This document shows positions 1-9,160 of a stretch of 64,000 nucleotides of DNA, piece after piece. The notes beneath the pieces were generated by a model, which was given only the letters and a program-made list of their open reading frames with translations, had not been told where the DNA came from and searched no databases. Every line of letters begins with the position of its first letter. The stretch's first letter is position 1. Where the stretch lies: positions 124,001 through 188,000 of the forward strand of contig NZ_JASAOI010000038.1 of NCBI RefSeq assembly GCF_029953285.1. The letters run 5' to 3'. The position numbers were made by a program, and so were the translations under genes. The DNA comes from Yinghuangia seranimata (GTDB taxonomy: Bacteria; Actinomycetota; Actinomycetes; Streptomycetales; Streptomycetaceae).

Positions 1-1425
1 GTCCCGCGCCTCGGCGAGCGCCTCCTCGGCCTCCGCGAGCCGCTCGCGCGCGGCCTCCAGGCGCTGTTCGACGTCGCCGCCGCCGTCCGCGTCGTCCTCG
101 CCGCCGCCGACCTCGGCCTGCAACGCGTCGAACTCCGCCTGCGCGGCGGCCGCCCGGGCCTGTGCGCCGGTCAGCGACTCGGTGAGCCGGCCGATCTCGG
201 CGTCCGCGCCGGCCACCCGGCTGCGCGCCGCGTTGACCTGTCCGGCGAGCCTGGCCAGCCCTTCGCGGCGGTCCGCGATCGCCCGCGCGGCGGCCTTGAG
301 GCGCTTCTCCTCCTCGGCGAGTTCGCGCTCCAGCTCGGACCGGCGCTCGGCGGTCTCGGCGAGCTGGACCATCGCCTCTTCGAGCGCCTCCTTGAGCTCG
401 GCCTCCTGCTCGCGGATGCGGGCCGCCTCGCGCTCCATCTCCTCCGGGTCGCGGCCGCGCCGCTCCTCGGGCTGCTGCCCGGTCGCGTGCCGGACCCGCT
501 GCTGCGCCAACCCCGCCGTACCACGGACGCGTTCGGCCAGGGAGGACAGTTCGTACCAGGTCTCCTGGGCGCGGGCCAGGCGCGGCGTCAGCGCCCGGAC
601 CTCGGCCTCCAGCGTCGCCTCACGGGCCTGCACCTCGCCCAGTTCGCGCTCGGCGGCGGTGCGGCGCTCGCGCAGCGCGGCCTCGTCGGCGATCTCCTCT
701 TCGAGGTTCCTGCGCAGCGTCACCAGGTCGTCCGCGAGCAGCCGCAGCCGCGCGTCGCGCAGGTCCGCCTGGATCGCCGCGGCCCGCCGCGCCACCTGTG
801 CCTGGCGGCCGAGCGGCTTGAGCTGGCGGCGCAGTTCGTTGGTCAGGTCGGCGACGCGGGTCAGGTTGGCCTGCATCGCGTCCAGCTTGCGCAGCGCCTT
901 CTCTTTGCGCTTGCGGTGCTTGAGGACGCCGGCCGCCTCCTCGATGAACGCGCGGCGTCCCATCGGGTCGGCCTGGAGCACCGAGTCGAGCTGCCCCTGC
1001 CCGACGATGACGTGCATCTCGCGGCCGATGCCGGAGTCGGACAGCAGCTCCTGGATGTCGAGCAGACGACAGGTATTGCCGTTGATCGCATATTCGGAGC
1101 CGCCGTTGCGGAACATCGTCCGCGTGATGGTGACTTCGGTGTAGTCGATCGGCAGTGCGCCGTCGGTGTTGTCGATCGTCAGGCTGACCTCGGCGCGGCC
1201 CAGCGGGGGGCGCCCCGAGGTGCCGGCGAAGATGACGTCCTCCATCTTGCCGCCGCGCAGCGACTTGGCGCCCTGCTCGCCCATGACCCAGGACAACGCG
1301 TCGACGACGTTCGACTTGCCCGAGCCGTTGGGCCCCACGACACACGTGATGCCCGGCTCGAACTTCAGCGTCGTCGCGGAGGCGAAGGACTTGAACCCGC
1401 GGAGAGTGAGGCTCTTGAGGTGCAC
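1..1425 (-). CDS. smc: Chromosome segregation ATPase SMC (N-terminal part, runs off the left edge)
   Basis: SMC forms a dimeric ring with ScpA/ScpB that organises and segregates the chromosome. About 475 residues are visible of a family usually near 1,180 long. Translation from a GTG at 1425 begins [19 protein letters not shown], the conserved SMC N-terminus. The Walker A motif GPNGSGKSN lies at residues 31-39, and a long Arg/Glu/Ala-rich coiled coil runs from about residue 170 to the edge. The hinge, second coiled coil and C-terminal ATPase half lie outside the window. The start is supported by family alignment; no strong ribosome binding site was seen. The identification is secure. Confidence 0.97.
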   Translation of the reverse strand, partial: MHLKSLTLRGFKSFASATTLKFEPGITCVVGPNGSGKSNVVDALSWVMGEQGAKSLRGGKMEDVIFAGTSGRPPLGRAEVSLTIDNTDGALPIDYTEVTITRTMFRNGGSEYAINGNTCRLLDIQELLSDSGIGREMHVIVGQGQLDSVLQADPMGRRAFIEEAAGVLKHRKRKEKALRKLDAMQANLTRVADLTNELRRQLKPLGRQAQVARRAAAIQADLRDARLRLLADDLVTLRRNLEEEIADEAALRERRTAAERELGEVQAREATLEAEVRALTPRLARAQETWYELSSLAERVRGTAGLAQQRVRHATGQQPEERRGRDPEEMEREAARIREQEAELKEALEEAMVQLAETAERRSELERELAEEEKRLKAAARAIADRREGLARLAGQVNAARSRVAGADAEIGRLTESLTGAQARAAAAQAEFDALQAEVGGGEDDADGGGDVEQRLEAARERLAEAEEALAEARD

Positions 1426-1632
1426 CCGCCGCAGCGTACCCGCCCATCTCTACGCGCAAGTCGCAGATCCGCGACCGAACGGCGTGTCGGTCGGGGTGTG
1501 ACATGGGATATGACGGGGTATCACGTCAGCACGACGGTCGGCCGCGAGCCGACCTGCAGTCATAACCGGTTGGGGGCGCGGACGCGGGGGACGGAACAGC
1601 GAAACGAGGGGGAACGAGGGGGGAACGACAAA

Positions 1633-1651
1633 GGGACGCCGAAGGCGTCCC
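1633..1651 (-). terminator. Intrinsic terminator of the small coiled-coil gene
   Basis: GGGACGCC and GGCGTCCC arms close on a three-base TTC loop and are followed, reading on the minus strand, by TTTG. It sits about 20 bases past the stop of the small gene at 1672 and separates it from smc. Confidence 0.75.
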
Positions 1652-1671
1652 TGGTAGTTATCGGATCGAAC

Positions 1672-1866
1672 TCATGCCCGAGAGAGCACGGGCTCGACCT
1701 GAGCTACGTCGAAGCGGTCGTCCGCGGCGGCGTAAAGCGCGTCGTTCTCCGCCTGGACTCGGATGAGCTCCGTCTCCAGGTCACGGACGCGCTGCTGAAG
1801 CCGTCGCATCTCGGAGACCAGCCGGGGGTCGGGGCCGCCGACGTAACCGAGAAGCGCCTTCGCCAT
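1672..1866 (-). CDS. Small conserved coiled-coil protein upstream of smc
   Basis: A 64-residue protein of unknown function, starting MAKALLGYVGGPDPRLVSEM. Residues 18-50 form a predicted coiled coil (MRRLQQRVRDLETELIRVQ, then AENDALYAA). A longer reading from GTG at 1881 is possible. I prefer the ATG at 1866 because GGAGG lies 8 bases before it and the GTG itself would overlap that site. I recall similar short proteins in many Streptomyces genomes. Its own terminator follows. The role is unknown; a small oligomeric structural or regulatory protein is plausible. Confidence 0.75.
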   Translation of the reverse strand: MAKALLGYVGGPDPRLVSEMRRLQQRVRDLETELIRVQAENDALYAAADDRFDVAQVEPVLSRA

Positions 1867-2400
1867 TAGAGGGTCCTCCACGCTGAGTGACCGACCGGCA
1901 TCTGCGGGTCGAAATTACGCACCCGGCCACGTGGCTCCTGATAGGGTGCGCGGGCTTCCAGCGTCGCACCAAAAGCGCAGCAGGTCAATATGATCACGGC
2001 GCGATAACTGAACCGTCACCCGGTCGGCGGCATGTTCACGCGGACGGGACGGCTCTCGTCTGGCTGTACGAGATCATCAATTCTCTTGGCAGTCAAGAAC
2101 ATATTCGAGACCCGCCAACCGTGCAGCAGACTTTTTCGGATCGAGATGTCGATCTTGAAGTCGCGCCCCCAGCGTACCGCACGTCACTCCACTTTCCTTG
2201 ATCCACTCGGATCGCCCTGGCCACGGGCCGCACACCGGTTTCACGCGGTGGCGGACGCCGATCGCGCGGCGTCCCGGAGTCGTGGCCGGAACTCCTCGCC
2301 GGTGCTCTAGAGTCGCTCCGCAAGCTCACCCGAACGGGTGAGCGCGCCACCCGTCCGGCGCGTCGCGCCGGGGTGCCGAGGACGAGGCGAAGGGGAGTCC
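1867..2400. other. Intergenic region, divergent promoters
   Basis: About 530 bases between divergent genes. The middle (about 1960-2200) is clearly richer in A and T than its surroundings, as expected for promoters of the two flanking genes. Apart from the 20-base palindrome at 2324-2343 I see no gene, RNA or repeat here; open frames in it have poor codon bias. Confidence 0.5.
2324..2343. promoter_or_regulatory. Perfect inverted repeat before the CAP-domain gene
   Basis: GCTCACCC-GAAC-GGGTGAGC is a perfect 8-base inverted repeat about 58 bases before the GTG start of the CAP gene. It could be an operator or an RNA hairpin in the 5' leader. No regulator gene is adjacent, so its role is inferred only from position and symmetry. 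Confidence 0.4.
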
Positions 2401-3243
2401 GTGGCCCGGCACAGCCGTCCTTCCGCAGCACCGTCCCCGCGCCGAAACGCGGGCGGCCACCGACGCCGCGACCCTGGGCGTCGACGCGCGCGGACGGCCG
2501 CGGCCGTCCTCTGCGTTCTCCTCGGCGCGGCCGGAGTCTCGCTCGCCACAGGGCAGTTCGACGGCGACAGCAAAGCCCCGGTGCACGTCGGCGCCGCGGC
2601 ACTCCCGAAGGACCCGGGCACCGCCTCCGGCGCGACGGGCTCCCCCGGCACGCAGGCCGACCGCGGCCTCCCCGGCGCCGCGGGCGGCGGGCCCGGCGCG
2701 GGCGTCCGCGTCACCCCGGTCACGGCCGGCCCCACCACCGCGCCCGCGACCGCCTCCCCCTCGACGGCACCGCCGACCACCGCCGCGCCGAGCCCCACCC
2801 TGACGACGGCCGCACCGACCACGACGCGCGCGACCACCCCGGCGCCGACGCCGACCGGGACCACCGCCGCGGCGTACGAGGACCAGGTCCTGGCACTGGT
2901 GAACACCCAGCGCGGCGCGGCGGGCTGCGCCCCGCTGACCGCCGACCCGGCGCTCCGGGACCTCGCCCGCGCCCACAGCGACGACATGGCCGACCGCGAC
3001 TACTTCGCCCACGACACCCCGGACGGCAAGACTCCGTGGAACCGCGCCGCAGCGGTGGGCATCGACTACCTGGGCGCCGAGAACATCGCGCGCGGGCAGG
3101 CGACCCCCGCGGCGGTGATGGACGCGTGGATGAACAGCCCGGGCCACCGCGCGAACATCCTCGACTGCGGCCTGCACAAGCTCGGTGTCGGCGTGCGCAC
3201 GGGAACCGGCGGCCCCTGGTGGACCCAGGACTTCGGCCGCTGA
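2401..3243 (+). CDS. Secreted CAP (SCP/PR1-like) domain protein
   Basis: An exported protein of about 280 residues. It has an arginine-rich N-terminus followed by a hydrophobic segment (AAAVLCVLLGAAGVSLA) acting as signal sequence or anchor, then about 110 residues of Pro/Thr/Ala-rich linker, then a CAP domain. CAP hallmarks are visible: LVNTQRGAAGCAPL, LARAHSDDMADRDYFAH, GENIARG-like AENIARGQ, and MNSPGHRANIL. Bacterial CAP proteins are extracytoplasmic with largely unknown activity. I chose GTG 2401, preceded by GGGGAG; an in-frame ATG-like start 63 bases upstream is possible. It replaces the acylphosphatase gene I would expect beside smc in Streptomyces. Confidence 0.88.
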   Translation: MARHSRPSAAPSPRRNAGGHRRRDPGRRRARTAAAVLCVLLGAAGVSLATGQFDGDSKAPVHVGAAALPKDPGTASGATGSPGTQADRGLPGAAGGGPGAGVRVTPVTAGPTTAPATASPSTAPPTTAAPSPTLTTAAPTTTRATTPAPTPTGTTAAAYEDQVLALVNTQRGAAGCAPLTADPALRDLARAHSDDMADRDYFAHDTPDGKTPWNRAAAVGIDYLGAENIARGQATPAAVMDAWMNSPGHRANILDCGLHKLGVGVRTGTGGPWWTQDFGR

Positions 3244-3297
3244 CCGACGTTCCGCGGGCCCGACGGACGCGCTGAGCGGCTTTGCGGCCTGCCCGCG

Positions 3298-3855
3298 TCA
3301 GCGCGGAGCGAGGCGTATGTGGCGGTGGCCGTCGAGCGGGAACTCCGGCGGGAGGGCGGGCAGGACCTCGTCGAAGACGTAGCCGGCCTTTTCGGCGACG
3401 CGGCACGACGCCGTGTTGTCGATCTGGTGCAGCAAGTCCAGCGCCTCAAGGTCGAACTCGGCGAACGCCCAGGCGGTCAGCGCCTCCACGGCGCGCGGAG
3501 CGACGCCTCGCCCGCGGGAGTGCCCGGCCGTCCAGTAACCGACCTCGCCCATCGAACCGCGCGTCGCGACGTTCTTCACCACGACGTTGGCGACCAGCCG
3601 CGGCCCGGCGGGTCCGTCGTCCGGCTCGAAGACCGCGAGGCTGTAGCGGTTTCCGGAGTCCCAGCCGCGCCATTGCACGTCGAGCCAGCGCAGCGCGTCC
3701 TCGTCGGTCTCCGGCACATGCCTCAGGGTCGTGCGCAGCACCGGGTCGCGGTAGGCCTCGATGAGCGCGGGCGCGTCCTCGCGGCGCCACGCGCGCAGCG
3801 TCAGTTCCGGCAGTTCCGCGGTCGCGGGGACGGTCAGGCTCGCGGTGGCGGTCAT
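3298..3855 (-). CDS. GNAT-family N-acetyltransferase (RimJ-like)
   Basis: A 185-residue cytoplasmic acetyltransferase of the RimJ/RimL type, which transfers acetyl from acetyl-CoA to a protein N-terminus or small amine. It starts MTATASLTVPATAELPELTL; the acetyl-CoA loop is the Gly/Arg-rich AGHSRGRGVAPRAVEALTAW, followed by the typical LLHQIDNTASCRVAEKAGYV. The reading frame continues upstream of the start into mutM, which is shadow. It lies 38 bases downstream of mutM on the same strand, so probably co-transcribed. The substrate cannot be inferred. Confidence 0.88.
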   Translation of the reverse strand: MTATASLTVPATAELPELTLRAWRREDAPALIEAYRDPVLRTTLRHVPETDEDALRWLDVQWRGWDSGNRYSLAVFEPDDGPAGPRLVANVVVKNVATRGSMGEVGYWTAGHSRGRGVAPRAVEALTAWAFAEFDLEALDLLHQIDNTASCRVAEKAGYVFDEVLPALPPEFPLDGHRHIRLAPR

Positions 3856-3893
3856 CGGACGATCGTACGTGCGGGTCGGCCCTGCCGGGCGGG

Positions 3894-4766
3894 TCAGCGC
3901 CGGCGGGGCCTCGGGACCGGCTGGCACTTGGGGCAGAAGTACGAGCTGCGATTCATGAACGACATCCGCCGGATCGGCGTGCCGCAGCGCCGGCACGGCT
4001 CGGCCTCGCGGCCGTAGGCGTCCAACGAGCGGGAGAAGTAGCCGCTTTCACCGTTCACGTTGACGTACAGGCTGTCGAACGACGTGCCGCCGGCCGCCAG
4101 CGCGTCGGTCATGACGTCGCGTGCGGAGGCGAGCAGCAGCGCGGTCTGCGGCTTGGTCATCGTGGCCGTCGAGCGCGCGCCGTGCAGCCTGGAGCGCCAC
4201 AGCGCCTCGTCGGCGTAGATGTTCCCGATGCCGCTGACCAGCGACTGGTCGAGCAGCGCGCGCTTGAGCTCGGAGTCGCGGCGGCGCAGCGCGGTGTGGA
4301 ACGCGGTGTCGTCGAACGCCGGGTCGAGGACGTCGCGGGCGATGTGCGCGATGGACGGCGGGAGCGCGGCGCCGCCGCGTTCGACCGCGAGTCCGCCGAA
4401 GGTGCGCTGGTCGACGAACCACAGCTCGCGGCCGCCGTCGGTGAACGAGAAGCGCACGTGGAGGTGCTTCTCGCGGGGTGTGTCGGGGTCGTTGACCAGG
4501 AGCTGGCCGCTCATGCCGAGGTGGGCGAGCAGCGCGTCCTCGGGCTCGGCGGCGCCGGGGGCGGTCAGCGGGAGCCACAGGTACTTGCCGCGGCGCAGGG
4601 CGCCAGCGACCGTCACACCGGACAGCGCGGCGGTGAAGTCCGCGGCGCCCGCCGTGTGACGGCGGACGGCGCGCGGATGCGACACCTCGACGGCCGCGAC
4701 GGTGCGGCCGACGACCCAGCGTTCCAGGCCGCGCCGGACGACCTCGACCTCGGGCAGTTCGGGCAC
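3894..4766 (-). CDS. mutM: Formamidopyrimidine-DNA glycosylase
   Basis: Bifunctional glycosylase/AP lyase that removes 8-oxoguanine and formamidopyrimidines in base excision repair. The protein (290 residues) begins [20 protein letters not shown], with the catalytic Pro2 and Glu3. The DNA-binding zinc finger has Cys258, Cys261, Cys278 and Cys281. RGKYLWLPL carries the conserved lysine. It starts 3 bases after the stop of rnc, so translational coupling in the rpmF-rnc-mutM operon is likely. Confidence 0.97.
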   Translation of the reverse strand: MPELPEVEVVRRGLERWVVGRTVAAVEVSHPRAVRRHTAGAADFTAALSGVTVAGALRRGKYLWLPLTAPGAAEPEDALLAHLGMSGQLLVNDPDTPREKHLHVRFSFTDGGRELWFVDQRTFGGLAVERGGAALPPSIAHIARDVLDPAFDDTAFHTALRRRDSELKRALLDQSLVSGIGNIYADEALWRSRLHGARSTATMTKPQTALLLASARDVMTDALAAGGTSFDSLYVNVNGESGYFSRSLDAYGREAEPCRRCGTPIRRMSFMNRSSYFCPKCQPVPRPRRR

Positions 4767-4769
4767 GGC

Positions 4770-5522
4770 TCAGCCGGCCTTGGACGCCTCGGCCGACGAG
4801 CCGTTCGCCGCGGGCGAGGTCCCGTCGCCGTACTGCGCGCGGATCGCGCGCCAGGCGCTCTCGGCGGCCTGCTGTTCGGCTTCCTTCTTGCTGCGCCCGA
4901 CACCGGTGCCGTAGTCGACACCGCCGACCCGGGCCAGCGCGGTGAAGGTCTTCTCGTGGTCGGGTCCGGTCTCGGAGACCACGTATTCGGGCACGCCGAT
5001 GCCGGTGGCGGCGGTCAGCTCCTGGAGGCTGGTCTTCCAGTCCAGGCCCGCGCCGAGGCCCGCGGAGGCCTCGATGAGCGGGTCGAACAGCCTGTGCACC
5101 AGCTCGGAGGCGGCGTCCAGTCCCTGGTCGAGGTAGACCGCGCCGATGATCGCCTCGAGGGTGTCCGCGAGGATCGACGACTTGTCGCGTCCTCCGGTGC
5201 CCTGCTCGCCGCGCCCGAGACGGATGAACTTCCCGAGCTCGAGCTTGCGGCCGACGCCCGCGAGGGCGCGCGAGTTGACCACCGCGGCACGCAGCTTCGC
5301 GAGCTGCCCTTCGGGCAGCTCGGGGTGCGCACGGTAGAGGGTGTCGGTGACGACGAGCCCCAACACCGAGTCGCCGAGGAACTCCAGGCGCTCGTTCGTG
5401 GGGAGGCCACCGTGCTCATACGCGTACGAGCGATGTGTGAGTGCGCGTTCCAGAAGGGCGGCGTCGACTGTCCAGCCGAGCCGCCCTTCCAGATCCGCGA
5501 ACTTCGCAAGCGAGTCCGTCAC
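4770..5522 (-). CDS. rnc: Ribonuclease III
   Basis: Double-stranded RNA endonuclease that processes rRNA precursors and regulates mRNAs; in Streptomyces the orthologue (AbsB) affects antibiotic production. The 250-residue protein carries the RNase III signature [14 protein letters not shown] at residues 43-56, the second acidic cluster [19 protein letters not shown], and a C-terminal dsRNA-binding domain ending in [16 protein letters not shown]. It lies 20 bases downstream of rpmF and is followed directly by mutM. Confidence 0.97.
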   Translation of the reverse strand: MTDSLAKFADLEGRLGWTVDAALLERALTHRSYAYEHGGLPTNERLEFLGDSVLGLVVTDTLYRAHPELPEGQLAKLRAAVVNSRALAGVGRKLELGKFIRLGRGEQGTGGRDKSSILADTLEAIIGAVYLDQGLDAASELVHRLFDPLIEASAGLGAGLDWKTSLQELTAATGIGVPEYVVSETGPDHEKTFTALARVGGVDYGTGVGRSKKEAEQQAAESAWRAIRAQYGDGTSPAANGSSAEASKAG

Positions 5523-5542
5523 AGAGAGGACCTACCCGGCAA

Positions 5543-5716
5543 TCAGACCTCGAGGACCTGGCGGCGGTTGTAGGTGCCGCAGGTCGGGCAGGCGATGTGG
5601 GCCAGCTTCGGCTGACGGCAGCTCTCGCAGGTCACCAGGTTGGGGGCGACGGCCTTCCACTGGCTGCGGCGGTGGCGGGTGTTGCTGCGCGACATCTTCC
5701 GCTTCGGAACAGCCAC
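5543..5716 (-). CDS. rpmF: 50S ribosomal protein L32
   Basis: A 57-residue large-subunit ribosomal protein found by reading the minus strand between yceD and rnc. Translation from GTG 5716 starts [20 protein letters not shown] and ends [11 protein letters not shown] zinc-ribbon-like pair of cysteine motifs (CESC and CPTC) is present, so this is the Cys-containing form. The start follows the yceD stop by 2 bases, giving the conserved yceD-rpmF couple. Confidence 0.97.
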   Translation of the reverse strand: MAVPKRKMSRSNTRHRRSQWKAVAPNLVTCESCRQPKLAHIACPTCGTYNRRQVLEV

Positions 5717-5718
5717 GG

Positions 5719-6318
5719 CTACTTCTCCTGGTTCTCATCGGCGCGAGAGGCGCCGTTGTCGTCGGCTTCGGCGGTCGATCCACCGAAGAGGCCCTGCAAC
5801 GCCGACCACCTGGGGTCGGCCGTCTCATGGGTGTGACCGGGGTCCTCGTCGAGCAGCGCCCCGCATTCGAGGCACAGCCCGCCGCAGTCCTCGCGGCACA
5901 CCGGCGAGAGCGGGAGTGCGAGCACCACCGCGTCACGCAGCACCGGCTCGAGGTCGAACAAGTCGCCCACCAGCCGGGGGGCGTCCTCCTCGGCGTCCTC
6001 GTCCGGGTAGACGTACAGCTCCTGGAACTCGACCGTGAGCTCGCGCTCAGCAAGCGGTTCCAGGCACCGGACGCACTCACCGGCCAACGGCACCGTGGCG
6101 ACGCCGGAGACCAGCACCCCGTCCATGACCGCCTCGAGCCTGAGTCCAAGCTCCAGCGGCGCACCTTCGGGGACGCCGATCACCTCGATCTTCATGTCCG
6201 CCGGCGCCGGCACGTCCAGCGACACCTTGCGCATGGACCCAGGCCGACGGCCCAGCTCGCGTGTGTCCACGACGAGCGGGTTGCGGTGGTCCAAGCGTTC
6301 CAGGGTGTCCTGCCTCAA
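5719..6318 (-). CDS. YceD/DUF177 family protein
   Basis: A protein of about 200 residues of the YceD (DUF177) family, which in most bacteria precedes rpmF and is linked to 23S rRNA / ribosome accumulation. The family-typical N-terminus [19 protein letters not shown] and the cysteine pairs CVRC and [12 protein letters not shown], likely a metal site, are visible. The C-terminus is acidic. The start is uncertain: TTG at 6318 gives the length I expect for actinobacterial homologues, GTG at 6336 is an alternative, and the frame stays open to 6447. It is the first gene of the yceD-rpmF-rnc-mutM operon. Confidence 0.88.
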   Translation of the reverse strand: MRQDTLERLDHRNPLVVDTRELGRRPGSMRKVSLDVPAPADMKIEVIGVPEGAPLELGLRLEAVMDGVLVSGVATVPLAGECVRCLEPLAERELTVEFQELYVYPDEDAEEDAPRLVGDLFDLEPVLRDAVVLALPLSPVCREDCGGLCLECGALLDEDPGHTHETADPRWSALQGLFGGSTAEADDNGASRADENQEK

Positions 6319-6511
6319 TGCGGTGCCACCCCCCACGAGCGGTGGGAGGTTGCGGCGGTCATGAATGCCGGCCCCGGGGTCGCCTTTGCGGGCATCCCGA
6401 ACAGGGCCGGTCCACAAGACTATCGCAAGTGGTGGCCAGGCCCCCAAATGGGGGCCCGCCCACCGTACTGACCTGCGACGATCGTTTCCGGCCCGGGTCG
6501 GACAGCCGGGG

Positions 6512-7408
6512 TCAGCCGCCCTGGCGGCCGTCCTGCTGGAACTGCCGGACGTCGATCAGGCTGGTGTCGAAGAAGCTGGTCTCGTCCAGCGCCGCGTCGT
6601 AGCGCTGCTGGACGTGGCCGCCCTGCTGCGGGACGCCGGTCTGGCCGCCCGGGTAGGCCGGCTGCTGGTACTGCGGGACCTCGTAGCCGCCCGACTCGTA
6701 GGTCGGCTGCTCGTAGCCGGACTGCGCGGCCGGGTACGAGCCGGTGTCGTAGTAGCCGCCCTGCTGCGGCGCGGCGGCCGCGGGCTGGTAGGCGGGCTGC
6801 TCGGGGTAGCCGCTCTGCTGCGCGGGCACGGCGGCGGCGTGGCCGAGGAACGGGGCGTTCTCGTCGGCGTCGAGCGCGGCGGCGAGGCTGCCGACCTGGT
6901 GCGAGCCGGTGCCGCCCTCCGCCTCGTCCTGCGCCTTCAGGTACTCGCCGAGGTCGTCGATCGCCTTGCGGCCGCGCATCTTGTCGCGGCCGCGGCCGAC
7001 CGCGGACAGCGTCTTGGTGAGCACGACCTCGAAGTTCGCGAGCTTCTGGTCGACGTAGTCGTCGGCCTCGCCGCGGATCCGCTCGGCCTCGAGGCGCGCG
7101 GCGGTGAGGATGCGCTCGGCCTCGGCGTAGGCCTCGCGGGCCACGTCGGTCTCGGCGATCAGCGCGCCGCGCTGTTCCTGGGCGCCCGCGAGGACGCGCT
7201 CGGCTTCGCGGCGGCTCTCCTCGACGACGGCGTCGCGGTCGCTGATGATCTTCCGCGCCTGGGCCATCTCGTCGGGCAGGAGGCCCTTGACCTCTTCCAG
7301 GCGGGCGATGACCTCGGCCCGGTTGACGACGCACGAGGCCGACATCGGCATCGAACGGGCGTTCTCGACCAGAGCGATGAGCTCGTCGAGCTTGGGCTGC
7401 ACGTCCAC
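6512..7408 (-). CDS. DivIVA-like coiled-coil protein (SepIVA family)
   Basis: A 298-residue protein. Residues 1-150 are a predicted coiled coil (AEVIARLEEVKGLLPDEMAQ, SRREAERVLAGAQEQRGALI) with a conserved N-terminus MDVQPKLDELIALVENARSM. The rest is a Gln/Tyr/Pro/Gly-rich disordered tail. It is often misannotated as ATP synthase subunit b. Its place next to yceD-rnc matches mycobacterial SepIVA, a DivIVA-related factor in septation and polar envelope synthesis. A role in cell division or polarity is an inference from family and context. Confidence 0.85.
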   Translation of the reverse strand: MDVQPKLDELIALVENARSMPMSASCVVNRAEVIARLEEVKGLLPDEMAQARKIISDRDAVVEESRREAERVLAGAQEQRGALIAETDVAREAYAEAERILTAARLEAERIRGEADDYVDQKLANFEVVLTKTLSAVGRGRDKMRGRKAIDDLGEYLKAQDEAEGGTGSHQVGSLAAALDADENAPFLGHAAAVPAQQSGYPEQPAYQPAAAAPQQGGYYDTGSYPAAQSGYEQPTYESGGYEVPQYQQPAYPGGQTGVPQQGGHVQQRYDAALDETSFFDTSLIDVRQFQQDGRQGG

Positions 7409-7469
7409 GGGCGTTGCTCTCTCTCCTGGTGCCGGGGGCCGACACCACAGCGTACGAGCAGAAAGCGCG

Positions 7470-7952
7470 CTACTTGTCGGCCAACCGTTCGGTCAGCCGC
7501 TGGAGCACGGGCTCCGGCAGGTATCCGGACACGTCGCCGCCGTAGGTCGCGACCTCTTTGATGAGGCTCGACGACAGGAAGCTGTACAGCGGATTGGTGG
7601 CCACGAACAGCGTCTCGACCTCGGTGAGGCCGTAGTTCATCTGGGCCATCTGCAGCTCGTAGTCGAAGTCGGTGACCGCGCGCAGGCCCTTGATGATGGC
7701 CGGGATGCCGCGGCGCCGGCAGAAGTCGACGAGCAGGCCCTCGAAGGCCTCGACCTTCACATTGCCGTAGTGCGCGGTGACTTCCTCGATCATCTCGACG
7801 CGCTCTTCGACCGCGAAGAGGCCCGACCGCTTGTTGCGGTTGAAGCCGATCGCCACATAGACCTCGTCGTACAGGGTCGACGCCCGGCCGATGATGTCCA
7901 GGTGCCCGTTGGTCACCGGGTCGAACGACCCGGGGCAGACGACTCGACGCAC
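7470..7952 (-). CDS. coaD: Phosphopantetheine adenylyltransferase
   Basis: Catalyses the fourth step of coenzyme A synthesis, transferring AMP from ATP to 4'-phosphopantetheine. The 160-residue protein starts VRRVVCPGSFDPVTNGHLDI with the nucleotidyltransferase T-x-GH motif (TNGH), and ends with the SFLSSSLIKEVATYGG region that contacts nucleotide. GTG 7952 is chosen because GAGGGG lies 8 bases upstream; the frame extends further to an ATG at 7985 without family similarity. It lies downstream of rsmD, as in most actinobacteria. Confidence 0.96.
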   Translation of the reverse strand: MRRVVCPGSFDPVTNGHLDIIGRASTLYDEVYVAIGFNRNKRSGLFAVEERVEMIEEVTAHYGNVKVEAFEGLLVDFCRRRGIPAIIKGLRAVTDFDYELQMAQMNYGLTEVETLFVATNPLYSFLSSSLIKEVATYGGDVSGYLPEPVLQRLTERLADK

Positions 7953-8030
7953 GGGTTCTTCCCCTCGATCGCGGTCCAAAGGCACTGCTCGCGCGACTGT
8001 TTTCCCGGTCTTCTCTCCGGTCAGCGGCAG

Positions 8031-8600
8031 CTAGGCGCGCGCGGCGCGACCGTACCAGAGCGTGGCTTCGCCGTATTTGCGGGACCGGATCTCCTCGAAT
8101 CCGGGAGGCCAGGCGAACGTCCCGCCGCGGGTGGCGCGCTCGGCGGCGACGATCGCTTCGGAGGCCAGCCAGCCGCCCTCCCTGAGCGCGGTCAGCAGCG
8201 TCGCGACGTCGGCGTCCGGCAGGGCGTACGGCGGGTCCAGGAAGACGATGTCGTACGGCTCGGCGGGCGGCGCCTCGGCCGGCAGCCGCTCGGCCCGCAC
8301 CGCACGCAGCTCGGCGCCGGGCAGCGCGACCGCCTTGATGTTGGCGCGCACCGTCTTGCCGGCCACCGCGTCCGACTCGACCAGGAGCGTGTGCGCGGCG
8401 CCTCGCGACAGCGCTTCCAGGCCGACGGCGCCCGAGCCCGCGTACAGGTCGAGGACGCGCGCGCCGTGGAAGGTGCGGCGCAGGGACACCAGTGTGGAGA
8501 AGAGCCCCTCCCGCGCGCGGTCGGAGGTCGGGCGGGTGCCGTCGCCCGGGGGGACGGCGAGGCGGCGGCCTCCGGCGGCGCCGCCGATCACACGGGTCAT
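8031..8600 (-). CDS. rsmD: 16S rRNA (guanine966-N2)-methyltransferase
   Basis: An S-adenosylmethionine-dependent enzyme that methylates G966 of 16S rRNA. The 189-residue protein begins MTRVIGGAAGGRRLAVPPGD; motif I DLYAGSGAVGLEALSRGA and the catalytic DPPY (in IVFLDPPYALPD) are intact. It heads the rsmD-coaD pair, 78 bases before coaD. Confidence 0.96.
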   Translation of the reverse strand: MTRVIGGAAGGRRLAVPPGDGTRPTSDRAREGLFSTLVSLRRTFHGARVLDLYAGSGAVGLEALSRGAAHTLLVESDAVAGKTVRANIKAVALPGAELRAVRAERLPAEAPPAEPYDIVFLDPPYALPDADVATLLTALREGGWLASEAIVAAERATRGGTFAWPPGFEEIRSRKYGEATLWYGRAARA

Positions 8601-8674
8601 CGGGCGGCCCCGCCCTGCTGGTGCTTCATGCGGACAACGCTACCGGCGCGCCCTTCGGGCACACCGCTTGACCG

Positions 8675-8705
8675 ATAGTCTGCGCGCAGATAATCTGTAC
8701 GCAGG
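8675..8705 (+). promoter_or_regulatory. Palindromic operator candidate for the SRPBCC-marR operon
   Basis: TCTGCGCGCAGA at 8679-8690 is a perfect palindrome inside a looser 20-base dyad. A similar half-repeat, TCTGTACGCAGG, follows at 8694-8705. The start codon of the SRPBCC gene is 33 bases further on. MarR proteins typically bind such dyads over their own promoter, so autoregulation by the downstream MarR gene is the natural inference. Confidence 0.55.
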
Positions 8706-8737
8706 CAATCGGGCACGACAACGCAAGGGAGACCGCC

Positions 8738-9160
8738 ATGTGGGAGTACCAGCACGCCGTCGAGACCACCGCCTCCGCCTCCGCGATCTGGAAGCTGTGG
8801 GCCGACGTGGACGGCTGGAGCACCTGGAACGCGGACGTCGAGAAGATCGACCTGCGCGGGCCGTTCGCCGAGGGCTCCGAGTTCACGATGTACATGCCGG
8901 GGCAGGACCCGGTGACGCTGACCCTCGGCAGCTGCGTCGAGAACGAGCACTTCGTCGACCGCGCCGAGATCGAGGGCCTCGTCCTCACCACCACGCACCG
9001 CATAGCGCAGGGCGGGGATGGCAAGGTTCAGGTCGTCTACCACATGACGATCGACGGCCCCGGCGCCGACGAGGTCGGCGCGGAGATCGGCCCGGCCATC
9101 ACCGGCGACTGGCCCGAGACGGTCGCCGCCCTCATCGCCCGGGCGGAGGAGCGCGACTGA
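8738..9160 (+). CDS. SRPBCC (START-like) domain protein
   Basis: A 140-residue single-domain protein of the SRPBCC/polyketide-cyclase-like superfamily, whose members bind hydrophobic ligands in a deep pocket. The N-terminal pattern ETTASASAIWKLWADVDGWS, then TWNADVEKIDLRGPF, is typical. The ribosome binding site AAGGGAGA precedes ATG 8738. Its stop TGA overlaps the ATG of the marR gene (ATGA), so the two are translationally coupled. The pair probably forms a ligand-sensing unit, but the ligand is unknown. Confidence 0.88.
   Translation: MWEYQHAVETTASASAIWKLWADVDGWSTWNADVEKIDLRGPFAEGSEFTMYMPGQDPVTLTLGSCVENEHFVDRAEIEGLVLTTTHRIAQGGDGKVQVVYHMTIDGPGADEVGAEIGPAITGDWPETVAALIARAEERD

Noticed and set aside
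6512-7408. ATP synthase F0 subunit b
   Set aside because: The coiled coil causes this frequent misannotation. There is no N-terminal membrane anchor and no atp operon; a DivIVA/SepIVA-type protein fits sequence and neighbours.
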